Positions 49,216 to 60,371 of a DNA stretch of 64,000 nucleotides are shown here, in pieces. A program made the position numbers and the translations under genes. Where the stretch lies: contig NC_061771.1 of NCBI RefSeq assembly GCF_022458985.1, positions 18,344,001 to 18,408,000 of the forward strand. The letters run 5' to 3'. The first letter of the stretch is position 1; every line of letters begins with the position of its first letter. This stretch comes from Mugil cephalus. Its lineage: Eukaryota; Chordata; Actinopteri; Mugiliformes; Mugilidae. Below the pieces are notes generated by a model. It ran no database searches, was not told the DNA's origin, and worked only from the letters and a program-made list of their open reading frames with translations.

Positions 49216-50860
49216 ATCGCTGCCAAACCACATTTAGATTTTTGGCAACGTGTGCCTTTAAGGTGCAGTGCAAACCTTGCCGAGTTCAATGCCGCTGCAT
49301 ATAGAATTGATGGGAAAGTGTGTTTCAGGAAAAGAAAGCTTAAAATAGTGCTTCAATACCTGCAGACCGCAGCACTCGGGAGAGTCTCGAGGGGCTGCTG
49401 CTTAGTTTGAGGGTTCCTCCTGTTAGTTGTGTGCCCGTGCGCGTGTGTTTGGATATGAGAGTGTGTGCTCGTTCAGCGGGGGCTGTGGAGGTGGTCATTG
49501 TGCTGGGTCAGAATGCTGGCGAGGTACTTTTAGAGAGTTTCTCGAATCAATAAATGCTTTAAATAGGGACACAAATACCTGCACACAGCATTAATTTCAA
49601 TAGCTGGATCCTTTTTAAGCAGGAGGCATTTCGCTGAATAAATTGGCTGGATGGTAACCACAGAGATGTACCATAAGTAGTTGGAGAGGCGCAAAACGCC
49701 ACTCAGTGACTTTCCCCTGGGGTAATTAACCACTGGTCTGAAGGGAAGTCCAGACCACAAATAGGGAAATGCACACAAACGCACACACACGAACACACCA
49801 GATGACAGACTGAAATGTGTGCTGAAGTCATGGTTTGCCGTTTGATCCCTGACCTCTGCATGCTGACCTGTCCTCGTGCAAGAAATTGAACTGAGATTGC
49901 TCCTTATAGAAGGTTAGCATCTTCCAGGACTGCTCCGCCACCAGGGGCGTGGGAATGGCTGAAAGGGAAACGGCCACTCCAGACCACTCCACCAGATATA
50001 ACTCACAGCTGTAAAATGCTAATCAACATTGTTATCTAATACATTAGTGATAATACACAAAACCGTTTGAACACAGAGTTTTATTTCTTTTCTGCAATTT
50101 AAAAATGATGAAATGACCTGAAACTTAACGGATCAAGTGAACTGAAGTATCAACTGAAGTGTGGTTTAGGAGTGAATTTCATATCACTAAATGTTTTTCT
50201 GTTCATTTTTAACACTTGTTATGCACCATTTGCATACAGAACCAGTTTTCCGCCTTGGTGCTCCTCTATTTTCTTTACAACCACACTGTTTACCCACTAA
50301 GCTGTTCTGTTTACTGTTATCTGTCATTAGGAATGCCCAGAGTTTTTCGGACCGTGTGTAATACTGCTGTTTAGTTGGTTAACCTCTTCTGTCCAGACAG
50401 ATCTCAACAAATACTGAATGGATTTCCGTCAACTTTTGTGCAGACATTAATAATCGTCACAATCCTAATTGATGCAACAAATAAACAAACAAATATGGAC
50501 ATAGTAAAGGTTTGTGTACTGCAGGAGATTTCAAGCGCAACTGCTGAGTTTCATGTTTTCTAGACATAAAAAAAAAATTAACTCAAATTTACTAACTCAC
50601 AATGACGCCTTATTTGTTGCTTTTTAATTACACTCCTCTAATGTTAACCAAATTACTGGCATTAGTGTGAGTTTGCTTGCCCTGGAACTGTGACCCTATC
50701 TGTGACCTTATCTCCAAGTTGCACCAGCGCTGGACCTGGAATTAAATCTTCAGACCTTCTTGATATCTGAACTAGACCTTTACTGATTTTGCGTTGAGGG
50801 GGGGAAAAATCAGGAGTGTGTTGACCTACACTAATTTAATTCCATGCGTGTTGCCTGCAA

Positions 50861-51160
50861 GGGATTTGTGTGCACGGCCTGGGCCGTGCATGGTGGACAG
50901 CTTGCGGCTGGATTGATAGCGTGACGTCAACGCGCCGCTACCTCTCCCAGAGGGCAGGATTAGTCTGGAGCAGCAGAGGCAGCGCTCCGGTAATCTCCCG
51001 GTAATAAATGGGGGAGACGTTCAGAACCGCCGCTACCGAGTGACGCTGCAGGGACCCCTGACATCCCCCGGAGAAGGTCCCTGCGTTTGGAGCACGATGG
51101 GTCCCTTCGCGACGCCGCAACAAACCGACGCGCGCCTGGCAGGTAAACGCAGCAGGTAAA
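50861..51160 (+). promoter_or_regulatory. GC-rich CRE-containing region 1.7 kb upstream of tll1 exon 1
   Basis: CpG-rich island-like patch in AT-rich DNA with a perfect CRE TGACGTCA at 50922-50929. At 51097 an ATG opens a 15-codon frame (MGPFATPQQTDARLA) that runs into a consensus-like donor GCAG/GTAAAC at 51142. This could be an alternative tll1 promoter and first exon, or a plain regulatory island. No transcript evidence. Confidence 0.35.
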
Positions 51161-52120
51161 GCGGTGGAGACGCAGGGTGAAGTCGTCTCAGGAGGATTTA
51201 CCTTGGCAAGGTGTTCACAGGCTTCTATGCTTGTCTGTCAACAACTGTTGCTGTTTTATTTTTACTGCCTGTCTGTGTATGCGTGAGTCTGTTCGGGCCT
51301 ATCGGCTGCACCGGGGAGATTATAGGTGGTTGTTGACAACTTTACAGTGCGTGGAAATTTAGGGACGAAAGACGCAAATTTAAAATGACTGTAAATGTAA
51401 TTTAGCTCAGTTTAAAACCCCCAGTGCTGGATATTCGTGCACACGCACAAACAAAGACCCGTAGAAGGCGTGGAGGCTGCTCCACTGTGTGTGTGTGTGG
51501 ACAAGGATGCAGCGGAGTATCATGAACCCACGTGAACTCGCTTCACTCATCTGCTGTTGACCGACCTACTGCTGGCAAGGTTATGACCGATTAGAGAAGA
51601 CATCATAGGTGAACCTATGAATCTGTCTCGAGTCATCTTACATCGCTGAATCAACAGAAATAAATCATTTTCTAAATAAATAATTAGGCAACTAATGCAA
51701 TGGAAAGCACGCTTGAATCGAGCCGGTGGCCTCTGGGCTGCGCCTCTTTTTACGCACAAAGTCGGTTTAATCTTTACATTTTAAATTGCAGCCAATGCTG
51801 CCAATTAAAATTTCTCCCCTCAATTATCCCTATCTGTGACCGAAAACAGTAAAGTAAAGAGGCTGCACAGAGACTGACTTAACTGACTATAAAGCCATCC
51901 TAGTCGTTTTTATGGTTTGGCTGTCACCTACTTGGCACCTGCCTTAATAACCAGAAAACATCCACTTAAAGCCACGGGCAAATTTGTGGCTGCCGTGTGA
52001 CTTTTACCGCTACCGGTTTTTACTGTAACGGATCTGTGCGAGTGAGCTACAATAACCTGTAATGGTAGGAGGATACGCACCCCCCAACTTCAGAGGAAGC
52101 CTCTAGTGTATTTATTGGGT
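51161..52120. other. tll1 upstream region
   Basis: No gene or transposon recognised. Moderate GC, short GT run at 51488-51500. Confidence 0.4.
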
Positions 52121-52125
52121 TGTGC

Positions 52126-52172
52126 GTGCGTGCGTGTGTGCGTGTGTGCGTGTGTGTGTGTGTGTGTGTGTG
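52126..52172. repeat. (TG)n microsatellite with GC interruptions
   Basis: TGCG/TG run upstream of tll1; a second, interrupted one lies at 52260-52303. Confidence 0.9.
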
Positions 52173-52360
52173 GTCTATACTCAGTGAGTAGCCTACAGAC
52201 GAAAGAAGACAAAAAAGTTTTGGTTTTGCAGCACTGATGTGAAACAGTGCAGGTATGAGTCGGTGTGTGCGTGTTTGTGTGTGTGTTCGTGTGTGTGTGT
52301 GTGAGGGCGGTGCGCTGACTGGGGCTGAAAGAGACAGTAGGCTACCACCACCGGACACTA

Positions 52361-52399
52361 GAGAGAGAGAGGGAGAGGGAGGGAGAGGGAGAGAGAGAC
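52361..52399. repeat. (GA)n purine tract
   Basis: GAGAGGGAGAGGGAGGGAGA-type run about 430 bases before the tll1 ATG, possibly in or near the promoter. Confidence 0.9.
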
Positions 52400-52830
52400 T
52401 TGGTTTGAAATATACGAGGTGAAAGCTTGTGTGAAGCAGACACAGAAACAGCCGTGCGTCTTTACGCTCAGAGATCACTCAGCCTCCGATCCCCTCACCG
52501 CTTCCCTCTCTCGTTTGTCCCACAGCAGCCTCACCTGCGAAGCCCCAGCGGAGGACAGAGGAGCTCCTCGGAGGACACTTTGCTGACTGAGAGGCACCGG
52601 GACCCGACAGGCAGACACCTCAGCGCACTTTCGCCATGGAAGAGAGCCGGCTAGAGTAGCCCGCCGCAACCCACAGTATCCACAACCAGACTGTCAGAGA
52701 AGAAGCCGATCTTCGCGATGACCCGATAAATTCCTGCCGCCGTCGCTTTCTTTGGAGACTGGATTGACATCCCCGTGCGGCAGAGGAGACGAGCAGAGGG
52801 GCCTTTTTATTTGTTTATTTCAGTCTTCAG

Positions 52831-53011
52831 ATGGACCGAGTGCCATCGGCACTGGCCGCTAAGATGCGCTGGATCACGCTGGTGCTTGCCGGCTTGACTT
52901 TTTGGGGCAAAGTGTCCATTTGTAACTGTTTCGACTACGGGGAGCCGGACTATGATTACTATGAAGAGGACAAAGCGGAGGCCATTGACTACAAGGACCC
53001 ATGCAAAGCTG
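52831..53011 (+). CDS. tll1: Tolloid-like 1, first coding exon (partial gene)
   Basis: TLL1 is a secreted astacin-family metalloprotease (BMP1/tolloid group) that cleaves chordin and procollagen. Only coding exon 1 is in the window: ATG at 52831, 60 codons plus one base, then donor GTGAGT at 53012. Residues 12-31 ([20 protein letters not shown]) form the signal peptide core; a second Met at residue 12 mirrors the human protein, which also has an internal Met before its hydrophobic core. The mature side starts an acidic, Tyr-rich pro-segment ([20 protein letters not shown]); the last 16 residues match human TLL1 at all but about two positions. The astacin, CUB and EGF domains lie beyond 64000. 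The 5' UTR probably starts between 52400 and 52500. Confidence 0.9.
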
Positions 53012-53808
53012 GTGAGTCGCTTTCTTTACTTCATTTTAACACAAAACACAGGAAGAATTTTTTTTATTTATTTTTTATTTTTTTGCGCTCTGGTCACAGC
53101 GACCCCCGCATCTAGCCCTGAGGTGGCACGTGTACGTGTGTATGAGCGATGACAGCGCGCGCGTGTGTAGCTATGCGTGCGCTGGTCCAGATGCCCCTCT
53201 ATCCCCTATCCTTGAAAACCGATAAGTCGGTATCAGACGAATGCCACGTGCAGACCGGCGATCGTCCCGCTAAGCCAGTTTCTTTCTCCTTTCGCGCATC
53301 ACGCGCTCGGACCCTTTTATTTATTTATTTATTTTTTTTACCATTTTTCTGATGCTGGCAAAACGTTGACGCGCATATGGATGGGAGAGAGAGAGCGTTT
53401 GTGTGTCTGTGTGTGCGTTTTTTTTTTGCGCTGCTACAGATGTTAAATCAAGCGGCAGTGAAGATGAGAAACAGCTGGACCCAACTGTACCAACACAGGC
53501 CCCCGTTACATGCACACACACAACCACAGTGATAGAAAAAAAAATGTTGTTGGACATTTAATGACAGGCTGGGCTGTGGAACAACTGCAACCGTGTTTGC
53601 TCTGACAGGACATGAGGTATTTCTGCACAAATGAAATTAGGAGTGTGTGCAGTGAAATCAGCAGTTGTTTTTTTTCCAGTGCCAGGGAGCAGTTGTCACA
53701 CTGTAAAGTTAGTTTTATGCACGAATGAATATATAAAATTCTTGGTCTTCAGTGTTTTATGGGTCTTTTATAGGGGTGTGTTTCTATCTGTGGTGTCTTT
53801 CCACATTC

Positions 53809-53838
53809 CACCCAAATGAACTCATGTTCATTTGGGTG
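53809..53838. repeat. Perfect 13-bp inverted repeat with 4-nt loop
   Basis: CACCCAAATGAAC, loop TCAT, GTTCATTTGGGTG. No transposon ends or coding context recognised around it. Confidence 0.9.
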
Positions 53839-55127
53839 ATTCGCTTAAACTTAAAGTGTTTCTCCACAAAGTCTGGAGATTGAAAAGTTACACCATCACT
53901 CTAATAAACGGTCCCTCCTCCTTTCTGTTAGCTCTGAGTGTAGTATTAATTAGTGTGTGTCTGCTTTTTATCATTTTTAGGGAATATAATAGAAAATATT
54001 CAATTTTGCTACAAATGCAATGCCCAAGTTTCAATAATAGGACAGAAACTGAACGCGTTTCCAGTATCTCAGATCAGTACAACAAATACTGTTAAATATA
54101 ATAAGCCCATTTTGTTTTGGCATTTAACTGCCTAATCAACGAGAATCTTAATTTGCAGGTTTAGGAATGATATGATGATGGAGTAAGTCAGCACGAAGAA
54201 GAGCCAGTTTCACTGAACAGTTTCGTTCCAGTCTTCTGGTTTTAAAGCGTCGCACCCGACATTGAGAAAAACAAAAATACAATCCTTTTTTCTGCCTTAA
54301 ATCAGCTTAGATATAGCGAGACACATTGTCCGTTTAACTGTGTGCAGATCTGTGAGCTCAGACTCTGTCAAACTGCTCCGGGTTATACAGTGACAAGTTG
54401 TAACATTGAAATAATACACCATGCACATTTGCACTCTCCACATCTTTTGCATTGCACTTGACTATCAACCTACTAACAAACTTTTTTTTTTTAAACTGCA
54501 ACTTTCTCCATCAACACCACAGAGTCATATTAAACGACCTTTGGCGTAAATCCTCATAGCTACATCCAGCTATACGGCAAACACATTGGACAGAGTCGGA
54601 TAAACCCGCAAGAAAATAAACTGCTCCAGTTGAACAACATGTTGATGGAGGGGCTTCAGACTTCAATCTGAGTTTAGTGGCAAAACCCATCTGGTTTCTG
54701 GTCAATTTTTCAAAACAGTCTTTCCAAATAAACTGCACCCATTTGTTGTCAGATTTTTAGACCCTTTGGTAATACACGATGGCTCACAGCCATCTTTTTT
54801 TTCTTTTTTTCTTTTGCAACTTCGTGCAACTGAACACGTTGTCCAGAAAACGGTGGAAGTATAATACAGAAGATGCCTGAATGGGAAGCTCTAGCACTGG
54901 TTTCATAGGAAAACCTGCTCGTCTGGAAATGGCATGGAAAGGCTTAGCCACGGTGTTGACTGCTTATTTCACTCGTGTTTACTACCACATAAAAACACCA
55001 CACTTGTTAAAAGGGTTTTTACAGTCTTTGTCGTGACCTGCAAAGCCAGTGTTGCAGTGTCCAGTCTGGATTTTTGTTTTACTGTAACATTACAAGCGTC
55101 ATCCCTGAAGATGGGGCAGAGGAACCT

Positions 55128-55197
55128 TCTCCTCTCCTCTCCTCTCCTCTCCTCTCCTCTCCTCTCCTCTCCTCTCCTCTCCTCTCCTCTCCTCTCC
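55128..55197. repeat. (CTCCT)n pentanucleotide microsatellite
   Basis: About 13 near-perfect units; produces repetitive open frames (LLSSP)n and (RRGEE)n on the two strands. Confidence 0.95.
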
Positions 55198-57683
55198 AGT
55201 TAAAGTCCAGATTTGCGTTGAGGTTTCATCCACCTGACCTTGTGCTTCCTTGCGCATGTGTTTGTGTGCGAGTACGTTCATGTGTTTTAACGATACACGA
55301 TGTTTGTCTGCGATGACACGTCGGACTGATAAGAACTCCACCTAGAACACTGAGCGTCCAAACGCTGACCAACACACATTCCTCACATACCGAATACACA
55401 AACCTGACAACCCTGGACACTGGGCGGTGTGTGTGTGTGTGTGTGCCTACGTGTGTGTTTGCTCATGTGCATGTTACACTGATCTGTGTGTGTGATTTTT
55501 TTGAGTTTTTTTTTATGTTGATCCTGCGATCCCAGTGGTTTTTAGCTATGCCAACAACTCACCGTGCGTGTGTTTGGATGGAAGCCCGGCAGGTTACAGG
55601 GAGACAGTCAGTCTACATGCAGTGCGCTTGAGGAACTGGGCGACTCTTATAGGTTAAAATAACTGAGTGAGAAAACACAGCCACATGTTTTTATTTGCTG
55701 GAAATGTCAATGTACATAAAGAATGTTTTATACTCACATGGTCAGATTTCTTGCTTCTCCTTTGCCCGCGCACACACACACACACACGCGCGCTCAGAGA
55801 ATTTCTAGCGCTCGCAATAATAATGTCTGTTTTCATTTTTTAACAACCTCGTGTGTCACGTTTCAACAAATCTTCTAACGGCGTGTGTAATGTTGTCTTT
55901 ACGCCATGTTTAGTTTTTGTTGGAGATGTGACAGTTGAGTCATTTCAGGCCGTCTCTGTTCTGCTGGATCAGATATTGCTCTGTCATTAGACCCCCAGAC
56001 TTGCAGGATTCGCTCACTTCACTCATTCCTCCTTTATATTCGGTTGTGATGACACAGTTTCCGCTTGATTGGTGGAATGACGGAAAATTAACTCATCTCA
56101 GGTTTGCACACGCTGCCAGATTGATAGCGCTGAATGAAACTCAAACTACCTATTCCAAGGAAACTGAACTAAAAGCTAAGATTGGAAACTATTTTAATAA
56201 GCAGTTAAAAGCTGATAACACCGTCTCACATTCAGTTAAGCTTTGGAAAGTTGGGCTGGGTGTTTATGCCTATTTTTGTGAATACATCACCAAATTAAAT
56301 CTTCTTCTCTTTCTTTACATCTATACAACCTTATTGACTGTAGCTGTCTTTTGGGTATCTAACGTTTACGTGTGCACAATCAAACACAGACCCTGACTGT
56401 ACGAATAAATGCAGATACACAGATGCACCACACTTGCATGCGCGCACATGCATGCATGAATTTGTGATGTACGCTGAGATCCAAGTCAAACCTTCATGCT
56501 TTCTGAGTTTTTTCTGGACCAAACCATGATGTAATTCAATCACGATCGCGATTTTTATCAACAGATTATTTTCGTTGTTTTCAGCGCGTAAAAAAGCTGG
56601 TGGTTGTGCGTTTGTGTGCTCAGTTTGTAAGTAGTGGAAGCGCGACTCATTCCAGGCCTGACCCTGTGGCATCGGTCTGAGTGGTTGGTATTCCGCCTCC
56701 TGTTTTTGCTGGGAAAACACAAGGGGAATATTTGGCTGTCTGCTTATCTCCTCCGAGTCCCCGCGCTGGTAGACAGGGGAACACACACTTCCAGGCCTTT
56801 GTGAAGTGATTTCCCCACGCGGACACACACGCACACATGCGCACACGCTCGATACACACACATTGCAAGGCTCCCTCCATTCACCCGCGCTTATCTCTTC
56901 CTGGTTGTCTGCATCCTGCCACTCAGCTGGAGATGACACACACGCGCGCACGCCCGCACACACACGTACGCACGCGCACGCCCTCTTACGCTAACTCAAG
57001 AGTCATTCATGCTTCCTTCCAAATCACTGTTCTCATAAAATCCTCACACACACGGAGTGAAAGCTAAACAAACCTTCGAGTCCGAACGCTGCGGGCTGTT
57101 CCTTTCGGGAGGGATCCCAGTGTCCGTATGACTGTTCTCTTCTGGTAATGCAGTAGTGATGCATCACAGTGACCGTAACCTATTCATTCGTTGGTGCATA
57201 ATGGGCAGTTGGTAGATTAACATCACATTCTTGATTAATACATCAAATAAAATACGCTAGAATGTAATTATGATATGCACAACATTAAATCTATTGCACA
57301 AAAAAATTAAGAGCTTTGCATCACCACCGTGCACATTGTCTGGTTTACTTTCAGGTTGTGTAAACTGTATACATAATTTAAACTGGATAGGCGTGTCGTG
57401 CAGTGAAGGCATCGTTTGACGCGCTTCTGCTTTTTCCCGTTTGTCTTAAATTGCCTTGAGGCTTGAATTGGCGCGGGAAGTTACATTTTCCCGAGACCAG
57501 ACCAGAAAGAAGCAAGGGACACGTTATGCCACTCGTGTCATGATGTTGAAGATCCATCATGAATCGACAGGAGAGGTTACGGACTGCTTGTGAGAACTTT
57601 CAGTAGGATGGGAAAAGTCCCTGATACATGAGAGGAGAAAAGTTTGGAATAGCGGTACTGTGTCCTTGGGCTCTGTTTCTGGC

Positions 57684-57709
57684 AAAAAAAAAAAAAAAAA
57701 AAAAAAAAA
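57684..57709 (+). repeat. Poly-A run of 26
   Basis: Uninterrupted A run; could be a retroposon tail, but nothing recognised upstream. Confidence 0.8.
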
Positions 57710-59178
57710 TTGACTAAACTGTTGCTTTTATAGATTTCGCAGAAGAAATACAAACTTGTCTCCTAACAGGAACCGTGCAGTATTTAAGTGACATGAATTG
57801 CACAATTTGCATGCCGATTTTCTCATTGGTGGGACCATCTGCACCCTGTTCCCTATTCCAGATGCAAGGTCAATGATTCAGTACACATTGTGTGGACTGG
57901 TAGTTTCAGATTTAAAGAAAAGTTAACGGTACACAACATTAGGTGATGAAGGGCAGATGATTAAGGCCGCTATGCAGACTTTAATTTTAGTGTTCAAACA
58001 AAGGCGCATAAGTCTGATGTATAAATATCTGGAATATTGTATCAGTGATAATGAATCTGCAGCAGAGGCCACCTTTGGGGAGTGAAACTATCCTGTTTTT
58101 TTCTCATTTCACTTTCACATATTCACATCTGCGCTTCAGTTTTTGCAGCTCTTGCTGTGCTCACATGCACCCGTCTTCCGCTGTATGCAGCGGCGCCGCA
58201 CGTCCACCACAGAGTTCACACCTCCACCTCAAAGGAAGGTTTATGTGTGCGTCCATTCCCATTTATCTTGTGTGTGTGTGTGTATGTGTGTGTGTGTGTG
58301 CTGAGTTTTTCATTTCAAGAGTGAAGCCTACCATGTCGTGACAGCGGGCAGCAGCTACTGTTCACCCCTTCCCCCATTCCTCCGTAGGAAGGAAACTAGA
58401 GCAATGTGTGTATGTGTGCGTTTGACACCGCGGCTTTATTGTGTGTGTGTGTTAGCGAGGGAGCAAGTGGTCTCACTCATATTATATTAAACAGGATTTT
58501 CCCGAGCAGAGTGCTCCTGCCATTGAGCTTCCGAAGTCTTCCTCAGGATTCCCGCCTCAGCACAAACTCCGTGGCCGTGCAGAGAGCCGGCTGTTTGTTC
58601 TGGAGCGTCATTGTTCCTGGAGCTGCAGAAGCCATGAGTCAGCACCACCGTCACTCCGCCCACCTGCCACACATCGCTCAATTATTAAAAGTCTAGGTGC
58701 TTTTATGTCACCTAGCTTTTCCTGGTGGTATTTATAGCAGCGAAAATTATTCACAGAGTCACACTAATGTCTGAGGAAAAAAGCCACACTTTTCCTACAG
58801 TCAAACTAGATATTCTAAGTATTGACCCAGCTGGGCCACGACCCCAAGGAGGAACGTTGTTGACCTATTCAGACCTTGCATTAGGATCCGATCCGAGTAA
58901 TACGATTGCAAGTGACCAGCTTTAGGTAGGTTATGTGTCCAGACCTGACATTAAGATGCGACATCATCTGGTAGAATATTTGAACAATTGTTGTCTCTAA
59001 TGGATCTCGGCCCCTGGTCTAGAACCAAGGACAGCACTGTGTTATGTGTGTGCATCATGGCTATTGATGCATACGTTAAGTTTTCATTTACTCATCTCTG
59101 GTGTGATGTTGGTTAGACCTACACAAAACTCAGAAATATAGCTCCAACCATGGAAGTTACAATATGCACCTTTGTCTC

Positions 59179-59456
59179 TAGGGGTGGGAAAAAATATCGA
59201 TATGACAATATACTGCAATATTTTTTCTTCCGATGTAATATTGATTTTAAAAGAAAAAGAAGAAGTCTTATTTTGGTCCAATCATGAAGGACACCCACCA
59301 CTTTTTCCGTACAAGTGCAATAATTGAAAATCAGTCATTTAGATTAATTAAGTAGAATATTGCAGTATATCACAATATTGCAATAATGTATCGTATCGTG
59401 ACTCAAGTATCGTGATACATATCGTATCGTGAAGTCCTTGCTAATACTCGCCCCTG
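59179..59456 (-). mobile_element. hAT-like non-autonomous element, copy D2, with 8-bp target duplication
   Basis: Ends TAGGGGTGGGAA and (reverse complement of the other end) CAGGGGCGAGTA form short terminal inverted repeats. The flanks are TTTGTCTC on the left (59171-59178) and TTTATCTC on the right (59457-59464), an 8-bp target duplication with one mismatch, as hAT elements make. The interior is AT-rich with CGATAC repeats matching D1 (37092) in inverted orientation. At 278 bp it has no coding capacity. Confidence 0.75.
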
Positions 59457-59919
59457 TTTATCTCCAATAATAAAGATAAATAAAGACATCGCTGCTTTAA
59501 GAAATACTTAACCACACGCTGCTCCTCATCCATCAACGTGGCCGCATCAATAATTTAACACAGGATCACACTCGTGTCCTCACTTATTTTTAGCTGTTAA
59601 CAGCTACAGGCGTATGTTTTATTCTGAATCAATGAGGAAGAACTCTGCTGATGCAGGGTGAGTAGAGCAGATTTTTAACGTGACTCAGGACTCACTGCGT
59701 TCACACTACCAAAGGAATGCAGACACATGCAGACACATGCCACCCAGACCAAATGTGGTCAGAGATCAGAGCTCTCAGCTGTGGTCTGTGATCAGCATGT
59801 TCCGGCCACTTGCGATCAGAAAGCCCTCGTTGGATCTTCATTGGATCTTGACATATCATTCAGGTAAAAGTGGCTAAAAAACTGGTTTCTCTGTGAAAAG
59901 TCATGCATTTGTGAGGTGG

Positions 59920-60120
59920 TTGTACAACAATGTACACGTTTTAACCAGAGGAGACAGATGGTTTGAAAGAGGCGTAAAGGGAGATATTTATGTAAATTGG
60001 AAAACCCCTCCCTGGACATGTGAGGAAGACTGAGGTAGTCTTAACATAAGTCTCCAAGAAGTTTCACCTCAATCACACCTTGTGTGCGGGAAGTTTCGGG
60101 CCATTGATAGGCCGTTAAAG
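59920..60120 (+). repeat. Degraded dispersed repeat, copy 2
   Basis: TACACGTTTTAACCAGAGGAGACAG-like start, GAAAGAGGCGTAAAGGGAGA, and GGGCCATTGATAGGCC correspond to the copy near 3190-3350. Family unknown. Confidence 0.4.
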
Positions 60121-60337
60121 TACCATTTATTTAGCCAAGAAGATACCACGCAGGCTAATCTAAACAGCTTCTTCCAAGTAGGAGTATTGTGTTAACAGAT
60201 ATCCATATGAGTCTCGGGTTGGCAACACCCACAGATGTTCCAAATAAAACCCTAAACTCCCCACTTAGTATTAAAAAAGCCATTTGGATGAAATGTCAAG
60301 AAAACACAAACAAATCAGGTTTGGTGGTCTTTGGTTT

Positions 60338-60371
60338 CAGATACCACACCCAAACTTGGGTGTGGTATCTG
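60338..60371. repeat. Perfect 16-bp inverted repeat with 2-nt spacer
   Basis: CAGATACCACACCCAA, AC, TTGGGTGTGGTATCTG. Directly after it an 11-base unit (TGTATCTACTC) occurs twice in tandem. It could extrude as a cruciform or form a strong RNA hairpin. Confidence 0.95.

Larger units (their letters stand above)
38946..50860. other. Intergenic region between cpe and tll1
   Basis: About 12 kb with no recognisable host gene. It is rich in decayed repeats: Tc1-like pseudogene (41060-41973), related repeat pair (44730-44855 and 48568-48690), C/A-rich repeat (45110-45295), two Tc1-like remnants in inverted orientation (46999-47489, 47775-48022) and a SINE (49040-49215). CA runs lie at 40361-40378 and 42968-42988, and a poly-A run at 43911-43928. 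Parts without assignment: 38946-41059, 41974-44729, 45296-46998, 49216-50860. Confidence 0.6.

Noticed and set aside
55935-56396. 153-codon open frame in the tll1 intron
   Set aside because: It has no ATG at its start (opens with TTG), no recognisable domain, no splice context, and ordinary AT-rich composition.
56331-56963. 210-codon open frame on the minus strand
   Set aside because: Much of it is translated CA/GT-rich simple sequence (CACVRVC-type runs). No family similarity recognised.
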